Below, in pieces: positions 23,341-32,157 of a stretch of DNA of 64,000 nt; position 1 is the first letter of the stretch, and each line of letters opens with the position of its first letter. Origin of the DNA: Acidobacteriota bacterium. GTDB taxonomy: Bacteria > Acidobacteriota > Thermoanaerobaculia > UBA5066. The stretch covers positions 1 through 64,000 of the forward strand of contig RHKY01000006.1 in assembly GCA_008363385.1 (NCBI GenBank), read 5' to 3'. The translations under genes and the position numbers were made by a program. Under the pieces are notes generated by a model. That model was not told where the DNA came from. It saw only the letters and a list, made by a program, of their open reading frames with translations, and ran no database searches.

Positions 23341-23657
23341 GGACAGCCTCCCGAATCGACCGCCGGGTCGGTCCGCGGGTCGATTCCTCGACGGCTCCGG
23401 TCGGCGAGAGCGGCACGGCCCCTCCCGCCGGCCGGGCGGCAGAGGAATCTTACGCTGCGCCTTCGCGCGCCTCCCATGATGCCGATGGCTCAGGGACGCG
23501 CCAACGCGGGCGGGCGCTCGCCCTTGAAACCGGATCTCGAATCGTCCGCATGGCCGGCTCCTGGCCCGGACCGGCAGGGGCCCTCCTCCTCGCAGTGCGC
23601 AGGATCGGCGTCGTCCCTGCTCGCCGAGAGGGCCGGATGTGGGAACGGCGGATCGGT
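23341..23657. other. Intergenic region upstream of the AOR operon
   Basis: About 317 bp separate the Mut7-C gene from the polyferredoxin gene. I see no conserved protein in any frame. It should hold the promoter of the ferredoxin-aor-moaD-moeB operon, but no convincing -35/-10 pair stands out in the GC-rich sequence. Confidence 0.4.
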
Positions 23658-24443
23658 TCAGGACGGCCCGACGCCGCCGCGACCCTGCCGCCCGTCGTCT
23701 CGCCCGGGCCCCAGCACGTCCTCGATCAGGCGCTCCAGGCTCCGGGTGTGCGTGCCGCGCCAGAAGAGCCTGCTGCACGAAGCGCACCGCCGGACCGGCA
23801 GCCCCGCCCCGCGGACGCTCGGCGGCAGGCGGGCGGCGACGTCGGACGCCTCCACCGGCTCCAGACGACCGTTGCAGACCAGGCAGCGTGTGAAGGGCGA
23901 GGAGAGCCCGGCCAGGTCGAAGCGCGCGACGACCTCGGCGAGCTGCCGGCGCGGGTCGGCGCTCTTGACGGCGTATCCGTGCGTGACCTCCCGTCGCTTG
24001 AGGAGCCCCCGGTCCCGCGTCAGGAGGATCCGCCTCTCGGTCACGCTGACGCGCGCCAGATCCTCGTCCCGGGGGTCGGTCTCGTAGAGCGCGTCGAAGC
24101 CCAGGAGCCGGAGGGACCGGGCCAGCTTCCCGAGGTGGCCGTCCAGGACGAAGCGCGGGTCCCGGAGGGGACGCGGCCGCAGCCGGAGGAGCGGCGTGAC
24201 GTCGACCCCCTCGAAGACCGGGTAGACGGCGACCCGGTCGCCGTCCCGGACGCGGTGGTCGAAGCCCACCGAGACCCCGTTGGCCAGGATCACCTCCACC
24301 TCGGTGTGCGGCACGCCGAGGGCCTCGACGGCGTCCTTCACCGTCCTCCCCTCCCCCACCGTCCGCGGGAGGTCCCGCTGCCTGAGGTCCGGCGGCAGGA
24401 GGTCGTTCAGCTCCGCGTAGAGACGGAAGACGGCCCGTGGCAT
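23658..24443 (-). CDS. Ubiquitin-like/Mut7-C domain protein
   Basis: This 261-residue protein has a beta-grasp (MoaD/ubiquitin-like) N-terminus at about 1-80 (FRLYAELNDLLPP, VEVILANGVSV, YPVFEGVDVTPLL). The Mut7-C domain follows at about 95-245, with FVLDGHLGKLARSLRLLGFDALYE, ILLTRDRGLL and two zinc knuckles, CLVCNG and CASCSRLFW. Mut7-C is a PIN-like presumed RNase domain. The fusion with a MoaD-like domain is known and widespread, and its role is unclear. It lies upstream of the AOR operon on the same strand, separated by 317 bp. The shared beta-grasp fold with MoaD is notable but a functional link is not shown. Confidence 0.88.
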   Translation of the reverse strand: MPRAVFRLYAELNDLLPPDLRQRDLPRTVGEGRTVKDAVEALGVPHTEVEVILANGVSVGFDHRVRDGDRVAVYPVFEGVDVTPLLRLRPRPLRDPRFVLDGHLGKLARSLRLLGFDALYETDPRDEDLARVSVTERRILLTRDRGLLKRREVTHGYAVKSADPRRQLAEVVARFDLAGLSSPFTRCLVCNGRLEPVEASDVAARLPPSVRGAGLPVRRCASCSRLFWRGTHTRSLERLIEDVLGPGRDDGRQGRGGVGPS

Positions 24444-24520
24444 CCGCCGCCATTCTCCCGCCGCCGAGTGCCGGCGGCGCTGGCCGTTTGCCCGGGACGG
24501 GAAGGTGGCAAGATGCGCGG

Positions 24521-25588
24521 ATGAGAAACGCCGCTCTCCTGCCCCTCCTCGCCGGCGCCCTCCTCGCCGGCTGCGCCGGGTCCTCCGGAGCCGGCGCCGG
24601 CGGGGCGGACCTCCCCGGCGGGCAGGACCCGAAGACGACCGTCGCTCGCGTCGACGGGTCGGCGATCACCGAGGGCGACGTGGCTCTCGAGGCGAAGCCG
24701 GGGCTCCTGGCCGCGCAGAGCCGGTTCGCCGAGGAGGTCCACGCGCAGCGGGTCCAGGCGCTGGAACGGCTCGTCGAGAGGCGGCTCCTCGAGGCCCGGG
24801 CGAAGAAGGAAGGGGTGACGGTCGAGGCGCTCGTCGAGCGCGAGGTGACGAGCAAGGTCCCCGAGCCGGCCGAGGCGGAGCTCCAGGCGGTCTACGACCA
24901 GACGAAGGCGACCGGGCGAGCGCTCCCGCCCTTCTCCGAGGTGAAGGCGGAGGTCGCCGCCTTCGTCAAGGAGCAGAAGGCCCTGCAGCTCCGCCAGGCC
25001 CTCGTCGCGCAGCTCCGCGCCGCGGCCAAGGTCGAGAACCTCATGCCGCCGCTCCTCCTCCCGAAGGTCGAGTTCACGGCCGACGGCCCCTCCCGGGGCG
25101 ACGCGGGCGCACCGGTCACGATCGTCGAGTTCTCGGACTACGAGTGCGGGTTCTGCGCGGGCGCCGAGGGGACCCTCCGTCGGGTCCTCGACGCCTACCC
25201 GGGGCGGGTCCGGCTCGTCCACCAGGCCTTTCCCCTCTCCACCATCCACCCGCGGGCCCAGAAGGCGGCCGAGGCGGCCCTCTGCGCCGGGGAGCAAGGC
25301 CGCTACTGGGAGATGCACGAGAGCATCTTCGCCCGGCAGGCGGCGATCGGCGTCGACGACCTGAAGGCGCGAGCCCGCGGGTTCGCCCTCGACGCGGCGC
25401 GCTTCGACGCCTGCCTGGACTCCGGCCGGACGGCCGCGCTCGTCGACGCGAGCCGGAGGCTGGGCGAGTCCGTCGGGGTCACCTCGACGCCCACCTTCTT
25501 CGTCAACGGCCGGCCCCTCACCGGGGCGCAGCCGTTCGAGCGCTTCCAGGAGCTCGTCGACCACGAGCTGGCGGCCGCCGGCCGCTGA
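24521..25588 (+). CDS. Lipoprotein with DsbA-like thioredoxin domain
   Basis: This 355-residue exported protein starts at ATG 24521. A short signal ends in a lipobox, LLAGC, so the protein is likely anchored by lipid. Residues about 45-190 are helical and resemble a SurA/PrsA-type chaperone N-domain (VARVDGSAITEGDVALEA, LERLVERRLLEARAKKEGV). Residues about 205-352 form a DsbA/thioredoxin_4 domain with the redox pair in YECGFCAGAEG (CGFC) and the cis-proline loop TSTPTFFVNGR. It probably forms or repairs disulfides in exported proteins, which would suit the Cys-rich multihaem cytochrome encoded 176 bp downstream on the same strand. The longer frame upstream of 24521 has no signal peptide. Confidence 0.88.
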   Translation: MRNAALLPLLAGALLAGCAGSSGAGAGGADLPGGQDPKTTVARVDGSAITEGDVALEAKPGLLAAQSRFAEEVHAQRVQALERLVERRLLEARAKKEGVTVEALVEREVTSKVPEPAEAELQAVYDQTKATGRALPPFSEVKAEVAAFVKEQKALQLRQALVAQLRAAAKVENLMPPLLLPKVEFTADGPSRGDAGAPVTIVEFSDYECGFCAGAEGTLRRVLDAYPGRVRLVHQAFPLSTIHPRAQKAAEAALCAGEQGRYWEMHESIFARQAAIGVDDLKARARGFALDAARFDACLDSGRTAALVDASRRLGESVGVTSTPTFFVNGRPLTGAQPFERFQELVDHELAAAGR

Positions 25589-25764
25589 CCCGGCGCGGCC
25601 GCCCCGGCCGAGCCGGCGCCCCCTGCGCCGCGCGCCTGGCGCTTTTCTGAGCGAGCGTCTCAGGCTCGTCCGTCGGCCGGCGATCTTTCTCGCTCTCCGA
25701 GCGTCGGAACCCCGCCAATCCGGATGTAGACTGACCGCAATCTCTTGAGGAGGAGGTCGTGGGG

Positions 25765-28700
25765 ATGATGACCGTACACGCATTCGACAGCCCCCGAGCA
25801 GTGAGGGTGTCCGCGGCGCTCGCCGTCGGCGCGGCGCTGCTCGTCGTCGCGGGCAGCGCCCTGGCCGGGACGAAGTACCTGGCCGACGGCGCGGTCCAGA
25901 ACTCTCGCGGAGGGTGGGACCTTCCCAAGCAGGGCTCCTGCCCGGCCGACCTGACCGCAGCCACCCGGGCCGACTGCGTGGCCCGCCGCTTCGTCGCGGC
26001 GAACACCGCCGCGTGCACCGCGCTCGGGCCGTCGGGGCAGTACTCCTGGAGCACGGGCGTCTGCAACGACCTCGTCAACACCACCCAGGCCACCTGCAAC
26101 GCGGCGGTCGACCGGTACTGGAACGCCGCGGCCGGGGTCTGTGCGGTCGTGATGAAGGGCGACGACCGGAACGACGTCGTCTGCGCCCAGCACGGCGGCA
26201 CGTGGGTCACGAGCGGGAGCTGTGTCTCCAACTGGGTCATGCCGGCCCGGGACGACCCGGCGTACGGGCCGGAGGGCCTCTGGAGCGGCAACGGCGCGGG
26301 CGACCAGTGCCTCCGCTGCCACAACAACGTGACCCTCTACAACGGCCCGCGCGTCCGCGACACCGAGGACGTGATCTACATGGGCCACAAGAACATGGCG
26401 CGCCCGGTCGACAAGACGGGGTTCAAGCCGTGGGGCGGCCCTCCCTTCAGCTGCACCGGCCACCCGAGCGCCGAGAGCCAGGAGGAGTGCGTCGCCGCGG
26501 GCGGGACGTGGGACCCGACGATCTACCCCGCCACGGACACCGGGCAGGCGATCGACTGGAGCACGAACAAGATCACCGTCGGGACGAACACGTACGACCT
26601 GAAGTGGATCTACGGCGACTGGCTCGCCGCCCTCCCGCGCGCCATCTACACGGGCGCCACGCTCAACAACATGAGCTACTCGTGCGGCCGCTGCCACACG
26701 ACGGGCTGGACGAGCGACGCCGGGACGACGGCGAAGGCCAACAAGCACCCGGAGAAGGACTTCCCCGGCATCACCTGGACCGGCAGCGGGACGACCGGGC
26801 AGGTCAAGCTCGGCGGTGGCGTGGCCGGAGACGCGAACGTCATGTCGTCCTGGGACGAGTGGGGCATCACCTGCTCGCGCTGCCACTATTCCGCGGTGGA
26901 CGACACGAGCGTGGCGCCGAGCTTCAGCGCCCCCGCCGGCATGTCGATGCACCACAACACCCTGACGAGCCCCAACAACAACAACGGCGTCTGCACGGAC
27001 GTCCGGTGGTCGAGCGCCCCCTCGGGCTCGACGCTGTACGACCTCTGCACCTCCAACGGCGGCACCTTCCTGACGGCCTGCAGCGTCAACCCGACGCCGG
27101 GCGTCTGCACGATGGCCGCCAACACCGAGGCCAAGTGCACGGCCGTCTCCGGCACCTGGGTGGCGGCGGCGAGCGGCTGGTGCAGCAACGCCTTCTACAC
27201 GGACGAGGTCGCCTGCAAGGGCAACGGCTACAACTGGGTCTCGGGCTGGTGCAAGACGGCGGACGCGCAGTCCGCCTGCTCCGGCGGCAGCGGCGACGCG
27301 GCGAAGACCTGGCGCGCCAACGGCAGCCAGGCCTCCTGCCAGGTCGCCGGGGCGAGCTGGCTCTTCCCCAAGTGCAGCGTCGAGGGCCTCTGCAACAAGG
27401 GCGTCTGCAGCAAGGGGGGCTTCGGCAACCAGGTCGACTGCGAGTCCGCGGGCGGGCTCTGGACGCGGGTGAACACCAAGAGCGTCTGTGACGCCATCGG
27501 CGGGCAGTTCGCCTACGCCACCGACGTCGTCCGGTGCGACGACGCCGGCGGGAGGTGGTTCGGCAACAACCTGAACCGCGGCCAGATGATCACGCGGGTC
27601 TGCATGGACTGCCACCGCCAGGAGACGAGCGGCCTGCCGAACACGAACGGCGCCTGCAGCGACCCGGCGAAGACGACTCAGGGGGCCTGCGTCGCGGCGG
27701 GCGGGACCTGGACCGACGCGGGCGGCGGCCTGCCGCTCACGGTGGGCCCGTACCACGGCACCGTCACGTTCGTCAGCCACCCGCACGGCAACCAGTTCCT
27801 CAACAGCCCGCACGCCTCGTTCTCCGGGACCTGGAACGAGATCGACACGGGCCGGTGGGGCACCCCGAACGCCAAGTACGCGAGCGGCTGGATGAACATG
27901 GGCGAGTCGCTGCGGACGGGCAACGGCTGCACGGGCTGCCACGACGTCCACACGAGCATCGTGGCCGGCACGAAGCCGTTCGTCGAGACGTGCAACGAGT
28001 GCCACCACGTCAAGAACCTCGAGAACGTCCTCCACCCGCACGGGGCGGGCACGCCGTTCGAGCACGTGGAAGAGGAGCCGATGGAGGCGTGCGTCTCCTG
28101 CCACATGCCGCACGGCGTCCACATGTTCCGCATCAACACCGACCCGGCGTACTCGACCTTCCCGATGCCGGCCGCGATGGCCGCCCAGACCGCCGCGGCC
28201 ACCGCGCCGGACGGGGCGTACACGAAGGCGGTCTGGGTCGACCTCGACGCCGCCTGCGGCCAGTGCCACGGCGGCGGGGCTTCCAACGCCAAGACGACCG
28301 GCACGATGACCGCCGGGTCGGCCGACCTCACGGTGGCCAGCGCCGCCGGGATCACGGTCGGCGAGAAGATCCGCGTCGCCGGGGCCGGCGCCTACTACTA
28401 CGACGAGGTCGGCCAGAGCGGCCTGTACACCGACCTCGACACGTACGTCAAGGCCGTCGCGGGCAGCGTCGTGACCCTGGTGGGGACGGCGACCAAGAGC
28501 GTCACGAACGCCGCGGTCGAGCAGAACGCCACGTCGAACGGCGCGTCCTACGTCGACAAGGCGACGCTCGCGACGTTCGCCAAGGGGATCCACAACGACC
28601 ACCCGAACGCCAAGTTCACGGCGGTGAAGGGGGCCAACAACCTCACCGTCGCCGTCGACGCCTCGGCCACGAAGTGCCGCGGCAACGCCGACAACTGCGC

Positions 28701-29403
28701 CTCCTTCGACTGGAACTGGGGCGACAACACCGAGCACGGCGCCGGCAAGACCGACTCGCACGCCTACGCCAAGCCCGGGACCTACACGATCACGCTGACC
28801 GTGGAGGACGAGGAGACCGGGACCGGCACGGCGACGGCGACGTTCACGGCCACGGCGATCGCCGGCGCGCCCACCGTCGAGGGCGCCTGCACGCCGGTCT
28901 ACTCGGCCTGGGGCGTCGCCTGCACGGTGAACGTGCCGGCCGGCGGCTACGAGCTCGTGACGGTCGACTACGGCGACGGCTCGCCGGTGGGGACCGTGAG
29001 GAGCCCGGCGGCGGGGCCGCTCGAGTTCTGGCACACCTACGCGGAGCCGGGGAACTACGCGATCCAGGCGACGGTCCTCTCGGCCAACGGCCTGGAGGGC
29101 CGGAGCACCATCGGGACGATGGCCTCCGGAGTCTTCATCTCCGAGATGCCGTCGATCAGCGGCCGGGTCGTCTCGGCCGACGGCGGCCGGCCGGTCGCCT
29201 CGGCGCAGGTCTCGGTCTCCCTCGACGGCGTCGTCGTCGGGAGGACGATGAGCCGCGAGGACGGCACCTACACGACCGGCCCCATCAAGCCGGGCGCCTA
29301 CACGATCACGGTCAGCAAGGACGGCTACACCTTCGCGGGCGGCTACGGGCCGTTCACGATCGGGCCGAGCCTGACGGGTCAGAACCTGGTCGCCTCGCAC
29401 TAG
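25765..29403 (+). CDS. Eight-haem secreted c-type cytochrome with PKD and carboxypeptidase-regulatory domains
   Basis: This exported protein of about 1212 residues starts at ATG 25765, eight bases after AGGAGG; a GTG at 25759 is too close. A signal peptide ends near GSALAG. Eight CxxCH haem motifs are seen between about residues 182 and 836: CLRCH, CGRCH, CSRCH, CMDCH, CTGCH, CNECH, CVSCH and CGQCH. Between them are Cys-rich inserts with C-x3-GG-x-[WF] motifs. A PKD-like domain (about 950-1033, FDWNWGDN and AYAKPGTYTITLTVED), a second beta domain and a carboxypeptidase-regulatory domain (about 1132-1200, ISGRVVSADGGRPVASAQV, DGTYTTGPIKPGAYTI) close the protein. It should move electrons outside the inner membrane, perhaps to extracellular acceptors. 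There is no membrane anchor. A strong terminator follows. Confidence 0.9.
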   Translation: MMTVHAFDSPRAVRVSAALAVGAALLVVAGSALAGTKYLADGAVQNSRGGWDLPKQGSCPADLTAATRADCVARRFVAANTAACTALGPSGQYSWSTGVCNDLVNTTQATCNAAVDRYWNAAAGVCAVVMKGDDRNDVVCAQHGGTWVTSGSCVSNWVMPARDDPAYGPEGLWSGNGAGDQCLRCHNNVTLYNGPRVRDTEDVIYMGHKNMARPVDKTGFKPWGGPPFSCTGHPSAESQEECVAAGGTWDPTIYPATDTGQAIDWSTNKITVGTNTYDLKWIYGDWLAALPRAIYTGATLNNMSYSCGRCHTTGWTSDAGTTAKANKHPEKDFPGITWTGSGTTGQVKLGGGVAGDANVMSSWDEWGITCSRCHYSAVDDTSVAPSFSAPAGMSMHHNTLTSPNNNNGVCTDVRWSSAPSGSTLYDLCTSNGGTFLTACSVNPTPGVCTMAANTEAKCTAVSGTWVAAASGWCSNAFYTDEVACKGNGYNWVSGWCKTADAQSACSGGSGDAAKTWRANGSQASCQVAGASWLFPKCSVEGLCNKGVCSKGGFGNQVDCESAGGLWTRVNTKSVCDAIGGQFAYATDVVRCDDAGGRWFGNNLNRGQMITRVCMDCHRQETSGLPNTNGACSDPAKTTQGACVAAGGTWTDAGGGLPLTVGPYHGTVTFVSHPHGNQFLNSPHASFSGTWNEIDTGRWGTPNAKYASGWMNMGESLRTGNGCTGCHDVHTSIVAGTKPFVETCNECHHVKNLENVLHPHGAGTPFEHVEEEPMEACVSCHMPHGVHMFRINTDPAYSTFPMPAAMAAQTAAATAPDGAYTKAVWVDLDAACGQCHGGGASNAKTTGTMTAGSADLTVASAAGITVGEKIRVAGAGAYYYDEVGQSGLYTDLDTYVKAVAGSVVTLVGTATKSVTNAAVEQNATSNGASYVDKATLATFAKGIHNDHPNAKFTAVKGANNLTVAVDASATKCRGNADNCASFDWNWGDNTEHGAGKTDSHAYAKPGTYTITLTVEDEETGTGTATATFTATAIAGAPTVEGACTPVYSAWGVACTVNVPAGGYELVTVDYGDGSPVGTVRSPAAGPLEFWHTYAEPGNYAIQATVLSANGLEGRSTIGTMASGVFISEMPSISGRVVSADGGRPVASAQVSVSLDGVVVGRTMSREDGTYTTGPIKPGAYTITVSKDGYTFAGGYGPFTIGPSLTGQNLVASH

Positions 29404-29417
29404 GGCGTGCGGCCTCG

Positions 29418-29451
29418 GGGGCCGGCGGGGCGACCCGCCGGCCCCTTTTTT
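29418..29451 (+). terminator. Intrinsic terminator after the cytochrome gene
   Basis: A perfect 12-bp GC stem (29418-29429 with 29434-29445), a four-base loop GCGA and a run of six T (29446-29451) lie 15 bp after the stop codon. This is the clearest Rho-independent terminator in the window. Confidence 0.92.
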
Positions 29452-29530
29452 CGTCTCCGGGCCCCTGGCGCGGGCCGCGGCGGGACCATAATCCGCCGCG
29501 ACGTCGCCGCGTGAGAGGGAGGACGACCGG

Positions 29531-30262
29531 ATGCGATCGCGGATCCTGAGCTGCGTGCTGGGGCTGACGCTCGGACTTCCCCTGGCGCTCGCCGCGGCGT
29601 CGCCCGCGGGCGGGCCGTTGACGAAGGAGCAGCTGCTGGCGCTCGTCGAGCAGGGCGTCGACACGAAGGTGATCCTGGCGCTCGTCCGGAAGGACTGCGT
29701 CGCCTTCCCCATCGACGCGCAGGCGACGCTGGAGCTCTCGAAGCTCGTCCCGCCCGACGTCCTCGCCGCGGCGATCGAATGCCAGTCGGCCCGCCCGAAG
29801 GCTCCGGCGGCCGCGACCTCGACGCCCCTTCCCTCGCCCGCGCCGGCGGCGGCGCCCTCGTCGCTGGTCCCCGCGAGGGTCCGGGTCTGCGCCTCTCGCG
29901 AGGCCTCCGACGAGACCGGGCACTCGCTGGGGGCCCCGGGCGCCTGCGTCCTCGTCGTCGACGCCCCGGCGCCGGTCGAGGCGCTCCGGGGCGCCGGGAG
30001 GTACGACCCGCACCCCGGCTTCCGCGACGATTTCCCGGGGTCCTTGGTGCACGAGACCACGGTTCCCCGGTACGGCGACCAGCGCGCGAAGCTCTGGGTG
30101 GAGGTCTCCCCGGGTCCCAGAACCCTCTCGGTCTACTGCCGCGACTCCTGGACCCGGAACGAGCTGAAGCTCCAGGCCGAGCCCGGGGTCGACTACCGCG
30201 TCCTCGTCGCCTACGGGTTCGGCGGCGCCGTCAAGGTCGTCGGCGCGGAGCCGGACCGTTGA
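29531..30262 (+). CDS. Secreted protein of unknown function
   Basis: This 243-residue protein starts at ATG 29531 behind GAGGGAGG. A signal peptide (MRSRILSCVLGLTLG...) is followed by a short helical domain with LTKEQLLALVEQGVDTKVILALVRKD (about 31-56), common in acidobacterial secreted proteins, then a Pro/Ala linker (about 85-110) and a C-terminal beta domain with four cysteines. It follows the cytochrome terminator, so it has its own promoter within about 80 bp. I recognise no enzyme motif. An extracellular or periplasmic structural role is possible. Confidence 0.65.
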   Translation: MRSRILSCVLGLTLGLPLALAAASPAGGPLTKEQLLALVEQGVDTKVILALVRKDCVAFPIDAQATLELSKLVPPDVLAAAIECQSARPKAPAAATSTPLPSPAPAAAPSSLVPARVRVCASREASDETGHSLGAPGACVLVVDAPAPVEALRGAGRYDPHPGFRDDFPGSLVHETTVPRYGDQRAKLWVEVSPGPRTLSVYCRDSWTRNELKLQAEPGVDYRVLVAYGFGGAVKVVGAEPDR

Positions 30263-30294
30263 GGCGGCGGTAGGGCACGCCGCGCGCCCGCCGT

Positions 30295-30317
30295 CCTGCC
30301 CGCGCGCGACGGGCAGG
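30295..30317. terminator. Hairpin between convergent genes
   Basis: CCTGCCCG (30295-30302) and CGGGCAGG (30310-30317) pair perfectly around a 7-base loop, between two genes that point at each other. There is no T-run on either strand, so function as a shared terminator is only likely. Confidence 0.4.
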
Positions 30318-30340
30318 TCAGGAACGTCCGGCGGACCGGG

Positions 30341-31306
30341 CTACCGCGGGTAGGCGACGAGGGCCAGCGGGACCTTCCGGAAGCCGCGCCACGTCCGGAG
30401 GGCGCCCGAGGCGTCCCTCACCGCGAGCTGCGCCGAGATGCCGCCGTCGAGCATGACGGCCTTCCGGCAGCCGAGCGCGCCCAGGAGCGCCGCCGTCTCC
30501 GGGACGGTCGGCCCGAACGGCAGCGCGCTCAGCGCGTCGCCCGCCGCCGCGAAGCGGGTGAGCGCGACGAGCAGCCGGCCGTCGCGCAGCTCCCCCAGGG
30601 CCAGGCGGGCGTCCCGGTGCGCCGCGTCCACGCCGCGGCCGGGCGACCCGAGCGGGGGCGGGACCTCGCCGTCCCCCGAAAGGAGGACCGGGTAGGACTG
30701 GAACGCCTCGAGGGCCGTTCCGGGCCCCGTCGCGGGGATCTCCCCCGCCGCCAGGAAGCGGACGCGGCCTGCGCGGTCCGTCGACAACGCCATCGAGAGC
30801 GGCCCGGACCCCGGCCGCTGGACCACGCGTCCACCCCGGACCAGCCAGCCCCAGGGCGCCCCTCCGGTGAACTGCCCCGCGTTCAGGCCGAGGACGGCCC
30901 CCTCCGGGAGCGACGAGAGCGACCAGTCCGGAAGCGTCCCTGCCTCGCGGCTCGCCTCGACGAGCTCCAGCCTCACGCGCGCCGGGTCGACCCGAACGAG
31001 GACGACCGTCAGCCGCCACGCCTCGCCCGACCCGGAGACCGGGAGCTCGCCCCACTCCATCCCCGCGGCCGCCTCCCGCCACGCGACCGCACCGGCGACG
31101 TCCGGGTCTGAGGACCGCCAGGCGGCCGGAGCGCGCCGGGAGGACCAGAAGGAGACCCTCTTCCCCCCCGCGGCCAGCACCTCGAGACTCGACTCCGGTA
31201 GCCCCCCCGCGAGCGCCGCCGAGGCCGTCGCGGCGGCGAGGAGCAGCCCGCCGGCCGTCCGAGCCCCCGCGACCCGCGGCGACCGGAGGCCCCCCGCGCG
31301 CGGCAT
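30341..31306 (-). CDS. Phosphodiester-glycosidase (NAGPA/DUF2233) domain protein
   Basis: This 321-residue exported protein has a signal peptide near residues 15-35. The NAGPA domain covers about 95-318, with GAVLGLNAGQFTGGAPWGW (substrate-site loop), VRGGRVVQRPGSGPLSMAL, RLALGELRDGRLLVAL, LGCRKAVMLDGGISAQL and RTWRGFRKVPLALVAYP. This family removes N-acetylglucosamine from phosphodiester-linked sugars in animals and acts on polysaccharides or cell-wall sugars in bacteria. The gene begins 6 bp after the stop of the upstream secreted-protein gene, so the two are cotranscribed. Confidence 0.85.
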   Translation of the reverse strand: MPRAGGLRSPRVAGARTAGGLLLAAATASAALAGGLPESSLEVLAAGGKRVSFWSSRRAPAAWRSSDPDVAGAVAWREAAAGMEWGELPVSGSGEAWRLTVVLVRVDPARVRLELVEASREAGTLPDWSLSSLPEGAVLGLNAGQFTGGAPWGWLVRGGRVVQRPGSGPLSMALSTDRAGRVRFLAAGEIPATGPGTALEAFQSYPVLLSGDGEVPPPLGSPGRGVDAAHRDARLALGELRDGRLLVALTRFAAAGDALSALPFGPTVPETAALLGALGCRKAVMLDGGISAQLAVRDASGALRTWRGFRKVPLALVAYPR

Positions 31307-31312
31307 CTCGCC

Positions 31313-31975
31313 TCAGGGCGTCTCGACGCGGAGGGCCTTCGTCAGCGCCGCGCAGCGGGGCGAAAGCGCCGAGACCTCGCTGGCGGAGTAGACCCAGTAG
31401 GCCCCGCCCGGGGCCTTGATCCGGGCGCCCTCCTTCCCGGCACTCCCGCCCAGGGCGCAGAACGGCGTGACGCGCTCCTTGAGGATCGCGTACTGCCGCG
31501 CCGTCAGCCCGGCGTCCCTGGCGGCGGCCTCGGCGATCTCCCGCTGGCGTTCCTGCGCCGAGGAGCGGCCGACCGCGGGGTCGGGCCCGCAGCGCTTCTC
31601 GACGAGGGCGTCCATCCCCTTCTGCATCGCCTCGGCCGCCTTGACGAGGGCGGCCGTGTCGCTCGCGGCCTTCTGCGACGCGTCGCTGAAGTCCTCCATC
31701 AGCTTCATCGCGTCGGGGCCCGAGAGGACCCCCGAGCGGCACTGGTCGTACTCGGCGGGGCTCTTCGTCTTCGGGGCCTTCGCCGCGAGCGCCCTGCGGG
31801 CAGCCTCCTCGGCCGCGAGCCCCTTCGAGAGCCGGTCGAGGTTCTCCGGCGTCATCGGGAGGACGTCGCCGCCCGGGGGCGGCGCCGCCAGGGAGCGGGC
31901 CGTCGCTGTCCCGAGAGCGGCCGCGAAGGCGAAACGCGAAAGGGCACGAGCCACTCTGCTCACGAAGCCTCTCAT
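31313..31975 (-). CDS. Secreted helical protein of unknown function
   Basis: This 220-residue protein starts at ATG 31975. A signal peptide is followed by helices rich in Ala, Glu and Lys (MTPENLDRLSKGLAAEEAARRAL). It has four cysteines (YDQCRSG, EKRCGPD, TPFCALGG, SPRCAALT), which could form two disulfides. It has no recognisable domain. It sits 6 bp upstream of the NAGPA-domain gene on the same strand. The open frame extends far upstream but only as a GC artefact that crosses the diguanylate cyclase gene. Confidence 0.6.
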   Translation of the reverse strand: MRGFVSRVARALSRFAFAAALGTATARSLAAPPPGGDVLPMTPENLDRLSKGLAAEEAARRALAAKAPKTKSPAEYDQCRSGVLSGPDAMKLMEDFSDASQKAASDTAALVKAAEAMQKGMDALVEKRCGPDPAVGRSSAQERQREIAEAAARDAGLTARQYAILKERVTPFCALGGSAGKEGARIKAPGGAYWVYSASEVSALSPRCAALTKALRVETP

Positions 31976-32052
31976 CAACGGATCCTCGCGAAGGATCTTA
32001 GCGCTCGCCCTCCCGGGAACACCCCGCCTGGCCGCCAGCTCCGCCCGTCCTC

Positions 32053-32145
32053 CCGTCCGACCACTCCCTCGCCGGCGTCCAGAACGAGATCGTCGAGGCC
32101 AACCTCGAGTGGTTCGACCGGTTCCTCGGCCCCGTCCCGCGATAG
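32053..32145 (+). pseudogene. Short C-terminal relic, S9-peptidase-like
   Basis: Between two minus-strand genes the plus strand encodes SDHSLAGVQNEIVEANLEWF then DRFLGPVPR and a stop at 32145. The EANLEWFDRF ending resembles the C-terminus of prolyl-oligopeptidase-family (S9) enzymes, which end in 'W F D k y L'. Nothing upstream continues the homology. It is best seen as debris of a deleted gene; a chance match is possible at this length. Confidence 0.3.
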
Positions 32146-32157
32146 CCGTCGCGGCCG

